Origin: Actinomycetota bacterium
GTDB lineage: Bacteria > Actinomycetota > Acidimicrobiia > IMCC26256 > JAENVU01
Assembly: GCA_016870395.1 (NCBI GenBank)
Contig: VGBT01000028.1
Location: 1-33,217, forward strand
Direction of reading: 5' to 3'
Length of the DNA stretch: 33,217 nucleotides
Positions 7,948-16,014 of this stretch are shown one piece after another. Both the position numbers and the translations under genes were made by a program. The notes under the pieces were generated by a model, which was not told the origin of the DNA, made no database searches, and was given only the letters and a program-made list of their open reading frames with translations. Position 1 is the stretch's first letter, and each line of letters begins with the position of its first letter.

Positions 7948-8688
7948 TCACTCGGCGAGCCCCAGGTAGCTGCGCGCAATGCGGTCCTGATCGCCCAGCA
8001 GGGCCGCGGCCTCACCCGTGAGCACGACGCGGCCGTTGAACAGGACGTGCGCCCGGTCGGCCACTGCGAGGGCAGCAGTGACGTACTGCTCGACGAGCAG
8101 CACGCCAAGGTCGTGCTCGCGGGCCAACCCGCGAACGAGGGGCAGCAGCTGCTGCACGACGATCGGAGCGAGGCCGAGGCTCAGCTCGTCCAGCATCACG
8201 AGGCGGGGCCGGGCGACAAGTGCCCGTGCGATGGCGAGCATCTGCTGTTCGCCACCCGACATGAGCCCGGCCTTGCGGTCGACGACCGCGGCGAGATGCG
8301 GCATCGCCGCGAGCACCTCGTCGACCGCCGCGTGATCGCCGCGCCGTGCCGCGAGCCGCAGGTGCTCGCGACCGGTGAGCCCGAAGAACAGGCCGCGGTC
8401 CTCCGGAACGTGCGCGACGCCAGCGCGCGCGACCACCGTCGGACCGACACCGCGCGTGCCACGGACGCGCGGCCGCAGTGACACCGAGAGCACGTCGACC
8501 TCACCTGCCAGCAACGGCAGCAGAGCGGAGACGGTGCGCAGCGTGGTGGTCTTGCCGGCGCCGTTCGGGCCTAGCAGCGCGACCACCTCGCCCGCGTGCA
8601 CCCGCAGGTCCAGTCCGTGCACGATCTCGACCTCGCCGTAGCCGGCATGCAATCCGCGGATATCGAGCAGCACCTCGGGCCTACTCAT
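7948..8688 (-). CDS. ABC transporter ATP-binding protein, LivF type
   Basis: A 246-residue ATPase with Walker A GPNGAGKT (about 39-46), signature LMSGGEQQ, and Walker B with the catalytic glutamate (LVMLDE). Length and the C-terminal GLAP/VEQ blocks fit LivF, the second ATPase of branched-chain amino acid or amide-type uptake systems. It acts on the cytoplasmic face, powering import by the fused permease encoded upstream. Its ATG overlaps the stop of the LivG-type gene by four bases (ATGA), so it is part of the tetR-led operon. Substrate is unknown; many relatives import aromatic or other hydrophobic acids rather than amino acids. Confidence 0.9.
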   Translation of the reverse strand: MSRPEVLLDIRGLHAGYGEVEIVHGLDLRVHAGEVVALLGPNGAGKTTTLRTVSALLPLLAGEVDVLSVSLRPRVRGTRGVGPTVVARAGVAHVPEDRGLFFGLTGREHLRLAARRGDHAAVDEVLAAMPHLAAVVDRKAGLMSGGEQQMLAIARALVARPRLVMLDELSLGLAPIVVQQLLPLVRGLAREHDLGVLLVEQYVTAALAVADRAHVLFNGRVVLTGEAAALLGDQDRIARSYLGLAE

Positions 8689-9431
8689 GTCGCGTTCCCG
8701 AGGTATGCGGCGGTCACCGCCGGGTCGCTTGCCACCGTCGCAGTTGGGCCGCTCGCGATCACCGAGCCGACGTCGAGCACCACGAGGTCCCGGCAGACGT
8801 CGAGCACGAGTGACATGTCGTGGTCGACGAGGAGAACACCGACGCCGGTGGCAGGCAACCGGCGCAACAACCCAGCCAGCGCGACCGTCTCATTGGGGTC
8901 GAGACCGGCCGCGGGCTCGTCGAGCAGAAGCAGGCGCGGGCCGGTGGCCAGCGCGCGGGCGACGCTCACGAGACGCCGCTGGCCGTGCGACAGCGCCTGT
9001 GGCCGCTCCGCCGCGAGGTCCGGGACCCCCACCAGCTCGAGCAGCCTGGCGACGTCCACACGACGCGAGCTCCGGAACGGGGCGACGAGGTCGAGCAGCG
9101 TCGACCACCAGTGTCCGATGCTTGCCGCGACCTGCACGTTCTCGGCGACGGTGAGGTCGTCGAACAGCTCGATCGACTGGAAGGTGCGAGCGAGCCCGGC
9201 ACGTGCCCGCTCGTGTGGCTCGAGGCCTTCGAGACGACGGCTGCCAAGCATCACGGTGCCGTGGGCCGCGACGAACCCACACAGCGCGTCGATGGTCGTC
9301 GTCTTCCCGGCACCGTTCGGGCCGATGAGCCCGGTCACCGAGTCGAGCGCAACGTCCAGATCGACGTTCTCCACGGCGAGCAGCCCGCCGAAGGAGACGG
9401 AGAGACCCCGGACCGCGAGCGTGCCGGTCAT
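8685..9431 (-). CDS. ABC transporter ATP-binding protein, LivG type
   Basis: A 248-residue ATPase with Walker A GPNGAGKT and Walker B LLLLDEP followed by AAGLDPNE. The signature reads ALSHGQRR, with histidine instead of the first glycine of SGGQ, a variation seen in this family. The block RTFQSIELFDDLTVAEN is typical of LivG. It pairs with the LivF-type ATPase downstream. Both boundaries are four-base ATGA overlaps, with the permease upstream and LivF downstream, so translation is coupled across the set. Confidence 0.9.
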   Translation of the reverse strand: MTGTLAVRGLSVSFGGLLAVENVDLDVALDSVTGLIGPNGAGKTTTIDALCGFVAAHGTVMLGSRRLEGLEPHERARAGLARTFQSIELFDDLTVAENVQVAASIGHWWSTLLDLVAPFRSSRRVDVARLLELVGVPDLAAERPQALSHGQRRLVSVARALATGPRLLLLDEPAAGLDPNETVALAGLLRRLPATGVGVLLVDHDMSLVLDVCRDLVVLDVGSVIASGPTATVASDPAVTAAYLGNAT

Positions 9432-11293
9432 GTCTGCTTCCGTTGCAGCCGCCGCGCGCCGCGCGCCGCGAGCGCCGCCAATCCGTCGGGGGCGAAGATC
9501 ACCACCACGACGAGCAGCGCGCCGCTCACCGCGAACTGCGTTGCCGAAGTGGAACCGGTGGTCCCGCCCTGCAGCTGAGTCAGGACACCCCCGGACGCGA
9601 GCAGTCCGGCGACGACCGCGCCCGAGATCGCGGCGATGCCCCCGAGATAGCAGAGAGCGAGCACAGCAAGACCGCCCACGACTATGAACTGCTGCGGCGA
9701 CAAAGCGGGCAGCTCGTAGGCGAGCAGCGCGCCTGCAACACCGGCCAGCCCGCTCGACAGCGCGAACGCACCGAGCTTCGCGGCGCGCACGTCGATGCCA
9801 CTCGCCGCGGCCGCCCGCTCATTGCTGCGCACCGCCAGCCACCGCAGCCCCGTAGAGCTGCGCCGTAGGTTGGCGACCCCGAGAGCGCAGACCAGCAGGG
9901 CGGTGAGCACCAGCACACCGAACTCGGGTCGGAAGCTGTCGCGCCCCTGGCCGAGAAAGCCGAGGTCGATCCCCAACAGCCGCGGCCGGGGGACCCCTGA
10001 CAGGCCGTTGAGCTCAGGCGACGCGAACACCAGCTGTTCGATCGCCACCGCGGCCCCGAGCGTCGCGACCGCGAGCGTCATCCCGCGCACCCGAAGCGCC
10101 GGAATGCCGACGAGCACGCCGACGACGACCGTGAGCGCGATCGCGAGGAGAGGTGCCCACGGGAACGGCACGCCCTCGAGCGCGAGCTTCGCGGTCGAGA
10201 ACGCGGCGAGGCCGGTGAACGCGTACTGCGCGAGGGAGATCTGGCCGAGGTAGCCGGTGAGCACCACGCTGGACAACCCGACGATCGCCGCGATCATCGA
10301 CACCACGATCGCGAGGCGCCAGAGATCCTCGAGCGTGAAAAGGGCCATCAGCGCGAGTGCACCGAGGACGAGAGCAACCGGCACCGGGCGGTACGGCACG
10401 GGGGCAGCGGGAGGGCGCCCCTCGACGAGCGACTCGCGCATCGGCAGCTTCGGGCCGCGCCAGGTGATCGCGACGATGATCACGATCACCGGCAGCGCCG
10501 CCGCGAGACCCCCGCGAGGCAGCCAGTCGCCGGTCCAGTCGGCCCGGGCCTGGAACGTCCCGAGCGCCCCGGCCGCCATCGAGATCACGACCGCGCTCGC
10601 GAGGGTCGCGCCGAAGCTCGACAGCCCACCGATCAGTGCCGCGGCGAGCGCCGGGACGATGAGCAGGCTCGTGTCCAGGGGGTCGAGCCGGCCGGAGACG
10701 CCGGCGAACAAGATGATCGCGAGTCCGGCGGTGACAGTGGCGATGATCCAGTTGGCGAAGCCGAGGCGGCTCGGCGAGATGCCCATCAGCATGAGGCCGG
10801 TCTCGTGCTCGGCGCCGGCCCGCGTGGCGAGTCCGAAGCGCGTCAGGCGGAACACGAGCGACAGCACGAAGGTAAGGACGATTGCGAGTCCGAGCAGCAC
10901 GAAGGCGTACTGCGGGACGCGAGCGCTGCCGATGTAGACGGCGTCGGTCGGCAGCAGCGAGTCGAGGCGCAGCGAGACCGCGCCGCCCCCCGATTGTCCC
11001 ACGCGCAAGGCCATCACCGACTGCAGGTAGAGGAAGACGCCGAGTGACGCGACGACGCGTGCCAGCGGTGGCGCGTGACGCAGAGGTCGGAAGACCAGGC
11101 CGTAGACGGCAGCACCGAGCGCAGCTGCGACGAGGATCGCGACGGTCAGCGCCGTGAGCACCGTTGGCCGGTCGATCACGTGCACCCTCGCGGGCAGTCC
11201 GAGGATCGGCAGGATGAGGTCGCCCCCCAGCTCGGTGCTGCGCACGTCGAAGTTGCGCATCGAGAAGTACGCGTACGCCACGTACATGCCCAT
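9428..11293 (-). CDS. Fused LivH-LivM-type ABC permease
   Basis: From the first ATG (11293) the protein has 621 residues. The first about 290 resemble LivH and the rest resemble LivM, with a basic linker around residues 285-310. The LivM half holds GYLGQISLAQYAFTG and the cytoplasmic coupling stretch ASGIDVRAAKLGAFALSSG. It forms the membrane channel of the import system. Homology clearly starts earlier: the same frame upstream encodes SLTGLGTGAVVAVLAIGLVL and then FRASNVLNFAHAA, the normal LivH first helix. In that upstream stretch there is no ATG, GTG or TTG; the codon where a start is expected is GTA at 11428-11426, overlapping the TAG of the preceding gene. The true start is therefore unresolved, and the full protein is probably about 666 residues. 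The 3' end overlaps the next ATPase by ATGA. Confidence 0.85.
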   Translation of the reverse strand: MGMYVAYAYFSMRNFDVRSTELGGDLILPILGLPARVHVIDRPTVLTALTVAILVAAALGAAVYGLVFRPLRHAPPLARVVASLGVFLYLQSVMALRVGQSGGGAVSLRLDSLLPTDAVYIGSARVPQYAFVLLGLAIVLTFVLSLVFRLTRFGLATRAGAEHETGLMLMGISPSRLGFANWIIATVTAGLAIILFAGVSGRLDPLDTSLLIVPALAAALIGGLSSFGATLASAVVISMAAGALGTFQARADWTGDWLPRGGLAAALPVIVIIVAITWRGPKLPMRESLVEGRPPAAPVPYRPVPVALVLGALALMALFTLEDLWRLAIVVSMIAAIVGLSSVVLTGYLGQISLAQYAFTGLAAFSTAKLALEGVPFPWAPLLAIALTVVVGVLVGIPALRVRGMTLAVATLGAAVAIEQLVFASPELNGLSGVPRPRLLGIDLGFLGQGRDSFRPEFGVLVLTALLVCALGVANLRRSSTGLRWLAVRSNERAAAASGIDVRAAKLGAFALSSGLAGVAGALLAYELPALSPQQFIVVGGLAVLALCYLGGIAAISGAVVAGLLASGGVLTQLQGGTTGSTSATQFAVSGALLVVVVIFAPDGLAALAARGARRLQRKQT

Positions 11294-11424
11294 CGCCGCG
11301 TGCGCGAAGTTCAGGACGTTCGACGCGCGGAACGTCAGGACGAGCCCGATCGCGAGAACCGCGACGACTGCCCCGGTACCGAGGCCTGTCAGCGATTGCT
11401 GGAAGTAGGGCGTGATGGCGCGCT

Positions 11425-12738
11425 CTACTTCCCGGACCGACCCGCGAACGCTCCGACGTCCAGCCAGCCGGTGATACCCGTGACCTCCCCCTCACTGAGC
11501 CGACCTAGGGACTGCTGGGGCGAGCACATCGCCGGGTAGCCCTCCAGCTGGTGTCCGTCGCACGTGTACGGGTGACCGAAGAAGCTCGGGTGGTTCTTCC
11601 CGTCGCGTAAGGTCTGGAGGATGCGAGTGCGCGTAACGTCGTCGCCTCCGATCGTTCGCAACACGGCGTAGAGGTTCATGACCGCTCTGAACGACACGGT
11701 GCCGGCACTCAGCGCCTCGTATCCGTATTTCGGGCCGTAGCGCGCCGAGACCAACCGGTACAGCACGTTGTCGGGATGGCTCGGGTCGAGATCTGCTTCG
11801 AGGTTGAACACCGCTCCCTCGGCCGCGCCGTCTACCGAGTCGACGATCTTCGGCGCCGCGCACGCGCCGGTGTACATGATCGGCATCTTCAATCCGAGCT
11901 GCTTTGCAGTCAGCATCGTGGGCTTGCAGCCGCTGTCTGCGGTCAGGGCGATGATCGCGTCGGGTTCCGATTGGACCGCCGTGTTGAGCGCCTGCACCAT
12001 GTCGGCGTTGATCGTGGCGACGCTCACCAAGGTGGTCTTCACTCCGCGCCGTTCGAGCGCGCGCTGGCCGAGCTTGGCGGCGTCTGTGATCGGCCCGAAG
12101 TCAGCTGCGATGATCGCCACGTGCTTCGCGTGGTGCTTTCGCAGTGCGTACTCGCCATGGCCGAGCACGGCACCCCAGATGCCTCCGCTGAACTGGAAGC
12201 TGACCGGGCTGCGCGCAGCCTCGAAGCTCACCGGGATCCCGCCAACGTACGGGATGTTGTTGTTCTCGAGGGTGGTGATGCCAGTGCCCCACACGTCGAT
12301 ACCACCGACGACGGCGTCGACCTCCTCCGCCACCATCCGCTGTGCGCAGGCCTGGGACAGATCAGGGCTGAACTGGGTGTCGCAGGTTACGAGCTCGATA
12401 GGGTGTCCGTCGACTCCGTTCAGCTCGTTGTTGATGAAGTCGATCGCGGTGCGGTCGGCGGCGGTGAGCTCGGGGAACGCGCCGGCCGCGCCCGTGTCTT
12501 GGTTGATCGTGCCGATCTTGATCGGGGTGCCGGTCGCTCTCGTCGGCTTCTCGGGCAGAAGTGGATCGAGCGTCGTGCCTTTCGGCGCGCACTTTAGGAC
12601 CGAGGTGGCGTGGGCACAGTCGTCGGTGCCCGCCAAGGTCGAGGTTGGTGCCGTCGCACTTTTCGGGATCGGTTCCGAACACGCGGCGAGCCCGGCGAGC
12701 CCGAGCGCCGCGACAACGAGAGAGAGGAGGCGGCTCAT
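11425..12738 (-). CDS. Substrate-binding lipoprotein of the ABC uptake system
   Basis: A 437-residue periplasmic-binding-protein family member (LivJ/Peripla_BP_6 type). The N-terminus MSRLLSLVVAALGLAGLAAC is a lipoprotein signal peptide with lipobox LAAC; lipidation would be by Lgt (a copy is at 24840). The mature part begins its ligand domain with IKIGTINQDTGAAG. Several cysteines may form disulfides. ATG at 12738 is chosen because it overlaps the tetR stop (ATGA) and gives the signal peptide; longer frames upstream only shadow tetR. It captures the substrate outside the membrane and hands it to the fused permease encoded next. Confidence 0.9.
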   Translation of the reverse strand: MSRLLSLVVAALGLAGLAACSEPIPKSATAPTSTLAGTDDCAHATSVLKCAPKGTTLDPLLPEKPTRATGTPIKIGTINQDTGAAGAFPELTAADRTAIDFINNELNGVDGHPIELVTCDTQFSPDLSQACAQRMVAEEVDAVVGGIDVWGTGITTLENNNIPYVGGIPVSFEAARSPVSFQFSGGIWGAVLGHGEYALRKHHAKHVAIIAADFGPITDAAKLGQRALERRGVKTTLVSVATINADMVQALNTAVQSEPDAIIALTADSGCKPTMLTAKQLGLKMPIMYTGACAAPKIVDSVDGAAEGAVFNLEADLDPSHPDNVLYRLVSARYGPKYGYEALSAGTVSFRAVMNLYAVLRTIGGDDVTRTRILQTLRDGKNHPSFFGHPYTCDGHQLEGYPAMCSPQQSLGRLSEGEVTGITGWLDVGAFAGRSGK

Positions 12739-13343
12739 GGACCTGAATCCCGCACCGCAAGGCCGTCGACCACCGCGTCGATGACGGATGTGGCGAGGGC
12801 GCGGTCGATCGTTTGCTCGGCGGCGGGGTCGCCGACGGTGAGCAGCGTCGCGACGCCGTGCACCGCCGACCAGATCGTGAGTGACGCGAGAACCGGATCT
12901 GACTCGCGCAAGCTTCCCTGTGCGATCGCGGCCTCCACCGCGCTCGACGCGAGCTTCCATGCCTTTGACGCAAGTGGCAGCTCGGCCGGGCCCGGGTCCT
13001 CCAGCCACGGCGGTCGGTAGGCGAACATCACCGCGAAAAGTGCGGGACTCGCCACCGCGCACTCGACGTACGCGGTGCTCTGCATCTTGATCTGCTCGAC
13101 CGGGTCGACCTCGGCGTCGGCGGCGCGTTCGATTGCGTCGATCAGCAGCGCGAACTCTGCGTCGGCGATCGAGGCGACGATCGCGTCCTTCGAGTCGAAG
13201 AACCGGTAGAGCGACGGCGCGGTGACCCCGAGCCGGGCCGCAAGTCCGCGGAGAGAGAAGGCGCCGATCCCCTGGGCGACGATCATCGCTCGCGCCGTGT
13301 CGAGGATCGCGTCGCGCGACAGGCGCGGCGATCTCGTGGTCAT
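12735..13343 (-). CDS. TetR-family transcriptional regulator
   Basis: A 202-residue protein with an N-terminal TetR helix-turn-helix (about residues 10-55; DTARAMIVAQGIGAFSLRGL, then LGVTAPSLYRFFDSKDAIV) and a C-terminal ligand-binding domain of usual size. It is the first gene of the transporter operon and overlaps the lipoprotein start by four bases. A purine-rich GGGGG ribosome binding site lies about 10 bases upstream of the ATG. An operator-like sequence at 13364-13376 overlaps the likely -10 box, which suggests self-repression relieved by a ligand, perhaps the transported compound. Confidence 0.92.
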   Translation of the reverse strand: MTTRSPRLSRDAILDTARAMIVAQGIGAFSLRGLAARLGVTAPSLYRFFDSKDAIVASIADAEFALLIDAIERAADAEVDPVEQIKMQSTAYVECAVASPALFAVMFAYRPPWLEDPGPAELPLASKAWKLASSAVEAAIAQGSLRESDPVLASLTIWSAVHGVATLLTVGDPAAEQTIDRALATSVIDAVVDGLAVRDSGP

Positions 13344-13363
13344 GTCATCCCGACCCCCTGAGG

Positions 13364-13379
13364 TGAACGCTGTAAGGTA
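13364..13379 (-). promoter_or_regulatory. tetR promoter (-10 TACCTT) with overlapping operator
   Basis: On the minus strand TACCTT (13379-13374) fits TANNNT and lies about 30 bases before the tetR ATG, leaving room for a leader with a ribosome binding site. On the plus strand TGAACGCTGTAAG (13364-13376) resembles the site at 7909-7921 and overlaps the -10 box. Binding here would block transcription of the whole transporter operon. Confidence 0.5.
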
Positions 13380-13380
13380 C

Positions 13381-13816
13381 GCGCGCTTCCGGGTTCGGTC
13401 AACGCGCCCGGAGCTCGCCGAGCTGCCGACGCTGAGGCTGCACTGCGGCCTCCGACTCGAGATTTCGCCGGCTTCACGCTGAAGGTCGAGGCGCTTCTGC
13501 GCGTCTCACGGAGCGGGCGCGGGTCACTGGCTTTCCGCAGCCCGGCGACGGGGTAGTGCTTCCGCTCGTTCGAGCCGGTCGGCGTCGAGCACGGTCAGGG
13601 CCGCGGCGACCGCGCGTGTGGCGCCGCACCGCGTCGCGGTCGAAGCGAGGAACTCGGCCCGGCCGCTGGGACAAGGCGACGGACCGGACCCATCCGGAGC
13701 ACCTCAAGGCCGTGGATCGTGCTCGTGCGATCGTAGGGTACCTGTCGGACCTCTGGGGCTCGATGAAGCGCCAGTGGATGACGAGCGTGCCCCGGGCTCG
13801 GGCTCGAACCTGAACC
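13381..13816. other. No recognisable gene
   Basis: No frame shows a protein family I recognise or a convincing start. A plus-strand stretch around 13660-13800 (HPEHLKAVDRARAIVGYL) looks protein-like but has no supported start and stops at 13811-13813. It may be decayed coding sequence, in keeping with the pseudogenes that follow. Confidence 0.4.
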
Positions 13817-14187
13817 TCACCAAGGAGGAGTACCGCGCCGCGCTCCTGGCAGTGCAGGGATCCAGGATCGGCAGTGGCTCGATGACGACGTGATCGCCGT
13901 CGAGTCCTCGAACCACGATGCAGTGTGAGCAGTGCCTGCTGAGTGACAGCCATGGTGCAGACCCGCCGCGTCGAGGTCGGCCTCCCAGTCGTGGAGCTGG
14001 CGGTTTACCCTGCGCACGAGCAGGTGGCCGCGCTCGGTCAACGCCAGCGTGATGCGGCTGCGGTCATCGGGATCGGCCCCACGTTCGAGAACGCCGGCCA
14101 TCTCGAGCCGGTCGAGGGTGGGCGTCATCCCGCCGGTCGTGCGTCCGAGCAGCTCGCAGATGCGGGTCGGCCTCAGGGGGGTACACC
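13817..14187 (-). pseudogene. Truncated MarR-family regulator
   Basis: The minus strand reads LRPTRICELLGRTTGGMTPT, then LDRLEMAGVLERGADPDDRS and LALTERG. This is the winged helix-turn-helix of MarR proteins with its recognition helix and wing. The family's N-terminal helices are missing: the match begins abruptly at about 14187. The C-terminal dimerisation helix decays after WEADLDAAG into unrelated residues. Only about half a normal gene is present, with no proper start. It abuts an unrelated broken gene on the opposite strand, as expected at a deletion or rearrangement junction. Confidence 0.65.
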
Positions 14188-14189
14188 CC

Positions 14190-14656
14190 AGGCAACCCGA
14201 GCGACCCCGATGTCGTGGGACGGGCAGAATTCGGGTTTGTGATCAGGAAGCGCGTGTCGGACCCGGCTCCGATCGGCAGCACCGAGTTCCAGCTGCGCAT
14301 CCGCAAGCCCGGTCACGACGACGACGCCCACGGGCGGCGTGACGACCGTCGGGACGACTGCTGAAACCGCGCTCCGAACTTCAACCTGAAGTCGACGAGC
14401 TACACGTCGCTCGCCGTGACCGACGCGAACACGAAGGCCGTCCACCGCAACACCGCAAAGGTGAACGGCGTCACCGGCTACGAGTTCCTCGTGTCGGTGA
14501 TCGATGGCCGATCGTCACCTTCACCTGACAAGTTCCGCATCAGGGTGTGAAAGACGTCGACTGGTGAGGTGCTCTACGACTACATGGTCGGCTCGCCCGA
14601 CACCGCGTCGGCCACGACGCTCGTATCTGCCGGCTCGATCGTGATCCACACCTAGG
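14190..14656 (+). pseudogene. C-terminal fragment of a large surface/repeat protein
   Basis: Read in segments, the plus strand gives RAEFGFVIRKRV, TEFQLRI, NFNLKSTSYTSLAVTD, KVNGVTGYEFLVSVIDG, DKFRIRV, KTSTGEVLYDYMVG and GSIVIHT before a TAG at 14654-14656. This series resembles the conserved C-terminal module of large secreted bacterial repeat proteins (post-PKD/cadherin-type ends), from memory of the family. It is interrupted by a stop (TGA near 14360), a frame change near 14510 and another TGA at 14548-14550 where the family has tryptophan. No upstream repeats remain. Confidence 0.6.
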
Positions 14657-14721
14657 TGGCAGGGGGTCGGCACTCGCCGTGCCGCCCCCCGCTCCGGCGA
14701 CGAAGTCGTGGTGCCAACGGC

Positions 14722-15990
14722 TCAGGGCCCTCGTAGCTCTTCGACCACCCCGAAGCGTTCGGTGTAAAAGCCCAATGCCCGCCGACGTTCGTCGAGGTCC
14801 AGACCCAGCGCGGTCGCGTCGTAGACGACGGTGCCGTGGCGGCCACGGGGGTGCGCCGACATGAACCGTCCCAGAGCGGCCTCGGTCTCGTCGGTGAAGG
14901 GCTGACCGGCGACCTCGTAGATCCGCCGCACCATCGCGAGGTCGTCGGCCATGTACTCGTGGAACCGCACGTCGATGGCCTGCGCGTCGGGGAGCACGTC
15001 GCGGTCTCGGGCGCAGCCCCACAGCAGTTCCTCGACACGTTGGGACCAGTAGCGGCCGAGGACGAGCGGGTCCGGGTGGGCTGCGTTCATGCGCGCGCCA
15101 TAGGCGATCATCGTGCACACCGATGCGGTCACCGCGACGGGGTCACGATGGGTCACCACGAACGTCGCGTCCGGGAACACGCGCAAGAGCGGGACGAGCT
15201 GCTCGCTGTGCTGGGGCGACTTCAGCACCCAGCGCGTCCCGCCGCGCAGCCAGGTGAGAACCTGCAGCACCTGGCGCAGGTACCCGTAGTGCGGCGTCTG
15301 GTCGTGCGCGAGGTAGTAGTCGCGATAGGTCGGGACGAAGCAGCTCGACTCGAACAGCATCGACGAAAAGTCGATCGCGAGCAGCTGGATCTCCTCGTGC
15401 ACGTGGTCGACGGTCATCTCGTGCATCCGCTTGAACAGCGGCATCGACTGGTCGAGCCAGTCGAGCGCGAGCTCGGTTCGGGCGAGGCGCGGATCGGGGT
15501 CGAGGCCCCGCTCCGCGGGTGGGAGCACCGGCTCGAGGCTCTCCCAGTACGGCAGGGAGCGCAGCGCCGGGTCCGCCGAGATCAGGTTGTGCAGGTGGGT
15601 GGTGCCCGTGCGCGGGAGTCCGACGATGACGATCGGCCGCTCGACGGGGACCTCGGCGATCTCGGGGTGGCGGACGAGCAGATCCTGGATCAGCAGCCGG
15701 CTGCGCAGCAGGCCGGACAGCAACGCGTGGTTGCTCACCACGCCGAACGGCGCCAGGCCCGCCTCGTCACGCAGGGAGCGGCACAGGATCTCGAGCCGCT
15801 CGCGGAAGCCGGGGTCGCCGAAGTCGTCGAGGCCTGTCTCGCGCTCGGCCTGTGCCGTCAACGCGCTCACCTCGAGCTCGAGCTCGTCGGCGACCGGACC
15901 CAGGGACTCGCGGACCGCCGCGACCTCGGGCGTGAAGCGCGGATCCGCGAAGTCGTCGATGCGGGCCGGTTCGGGACGTGCGGCAGTCAT
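14722..15990 (-). CDS. Sulfotransferase family protein
   Basis: A 422-residue protein with the PAPS-binding features of sulfotransferases: the 5'-phosphosulfate loop GLPRTGTTHLHNLI (about residues 125-138) and the 3'-phosphate-binding block VVTHRDPVAVTASV in the second half. It would move a sulfo group from PAPS to an acceptor, or possibly act on a related hydrophobic substrate. ATG at 15990 is preferred over the in-frame GTG at 15999 because a TAGGTG hexamer ends 6 bases before it, as for leaderless genes. The divergent DUF1214 gene starts only 24 bases away. Relatives are common in actinobacteria next to DUF1214 genes, but substrates are mostly unknown. Confidence 0.88.
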   Translation of the reverse strand: MTAARPEPARIDDFADPRFTPEVAAVRESLGPVADELELEVSALTAQAERETGLDDFGDPGFRERLEILCRSLRDEAGLAPFGVVSNHALLSGLLRSRLLIQDLLVRHPEIAEVPVERPIVIVGLPRTGTTHLHNLISADPALRSLPYWESLEPVLPPAERGLDPDPRLARTELALDWLDQSMPLFKRMHEMTVDHVHEEIQLLAIDFSSMLFESSCFVPTYRDYYLAHDQTPHYGYLRQVLQVLTWLRGGTRWVLKSPQHSEQLVPLLRVFPDATFVVTHRDPVAVTASVCTMIAYGARMNAAHPDPLVLGRYWSQRVEELLWGCARDRDVLPDAQAIDVRFHEYMADDLAMVRRIYEVAGQPFTDETEAALGRFMSAHPRGRHGTVVYDATALGLDLDERRRALGFYTERFGVVEELRGP

Positions 15991-16014
15991 GACCAACACC
16001 TAACGTCCCTCGGT
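15991..16014. promoter_or_regulatory. 24-bp divergent promoter gap with overlapping -10 boxes
   Basis: TAACGT (16001-16006, plus) ends 8 bases before the GTG at 16015. On the minus strand TAGGTG (16002-15997) ends 6 bases before the ATG at 15990. The two hexamers overlap by two bases, so both -35 regions would lie inside the opposite coding sequence. Neither start has a clear ribosome binding site. Confidence 0.5.

Noticed and set aside
6521-7969. Long plus-strand open frame opposite the carotenoid oxygenase
   Set aside because: It is the complement of a strongly supported gene with all four iron ligands; its translation has no recognisable family pattern.
10014-11495. A 490-codon minus-strand frame across the permease
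   Set aside because: Arginine-rich out-of-frame shadow; the true frame shows clear membrane helices and LivH/LivM motifs.
13556-13813. Small plus-strand gene
   Set aside because: No ribosome binding site or leaderless box, arginine-rich start, and only a short protein-like stretch; described as possible decayed sequence.
14548-14550. TGA read as tryptophan (recoding) in the surface-protein fragment
   Set aside because: The fragment has other stops and frame changes, and neighbouring intact genes use TGG for Trp and TGA as a normal stop.
14836-16014. N-terminal extension of the DUF1214 protein by about 390 codons
   Set aside because: That stretch is antisense to the sulfotransferase gene and resembles no protein; the leaderless box supports GTG at 16015.
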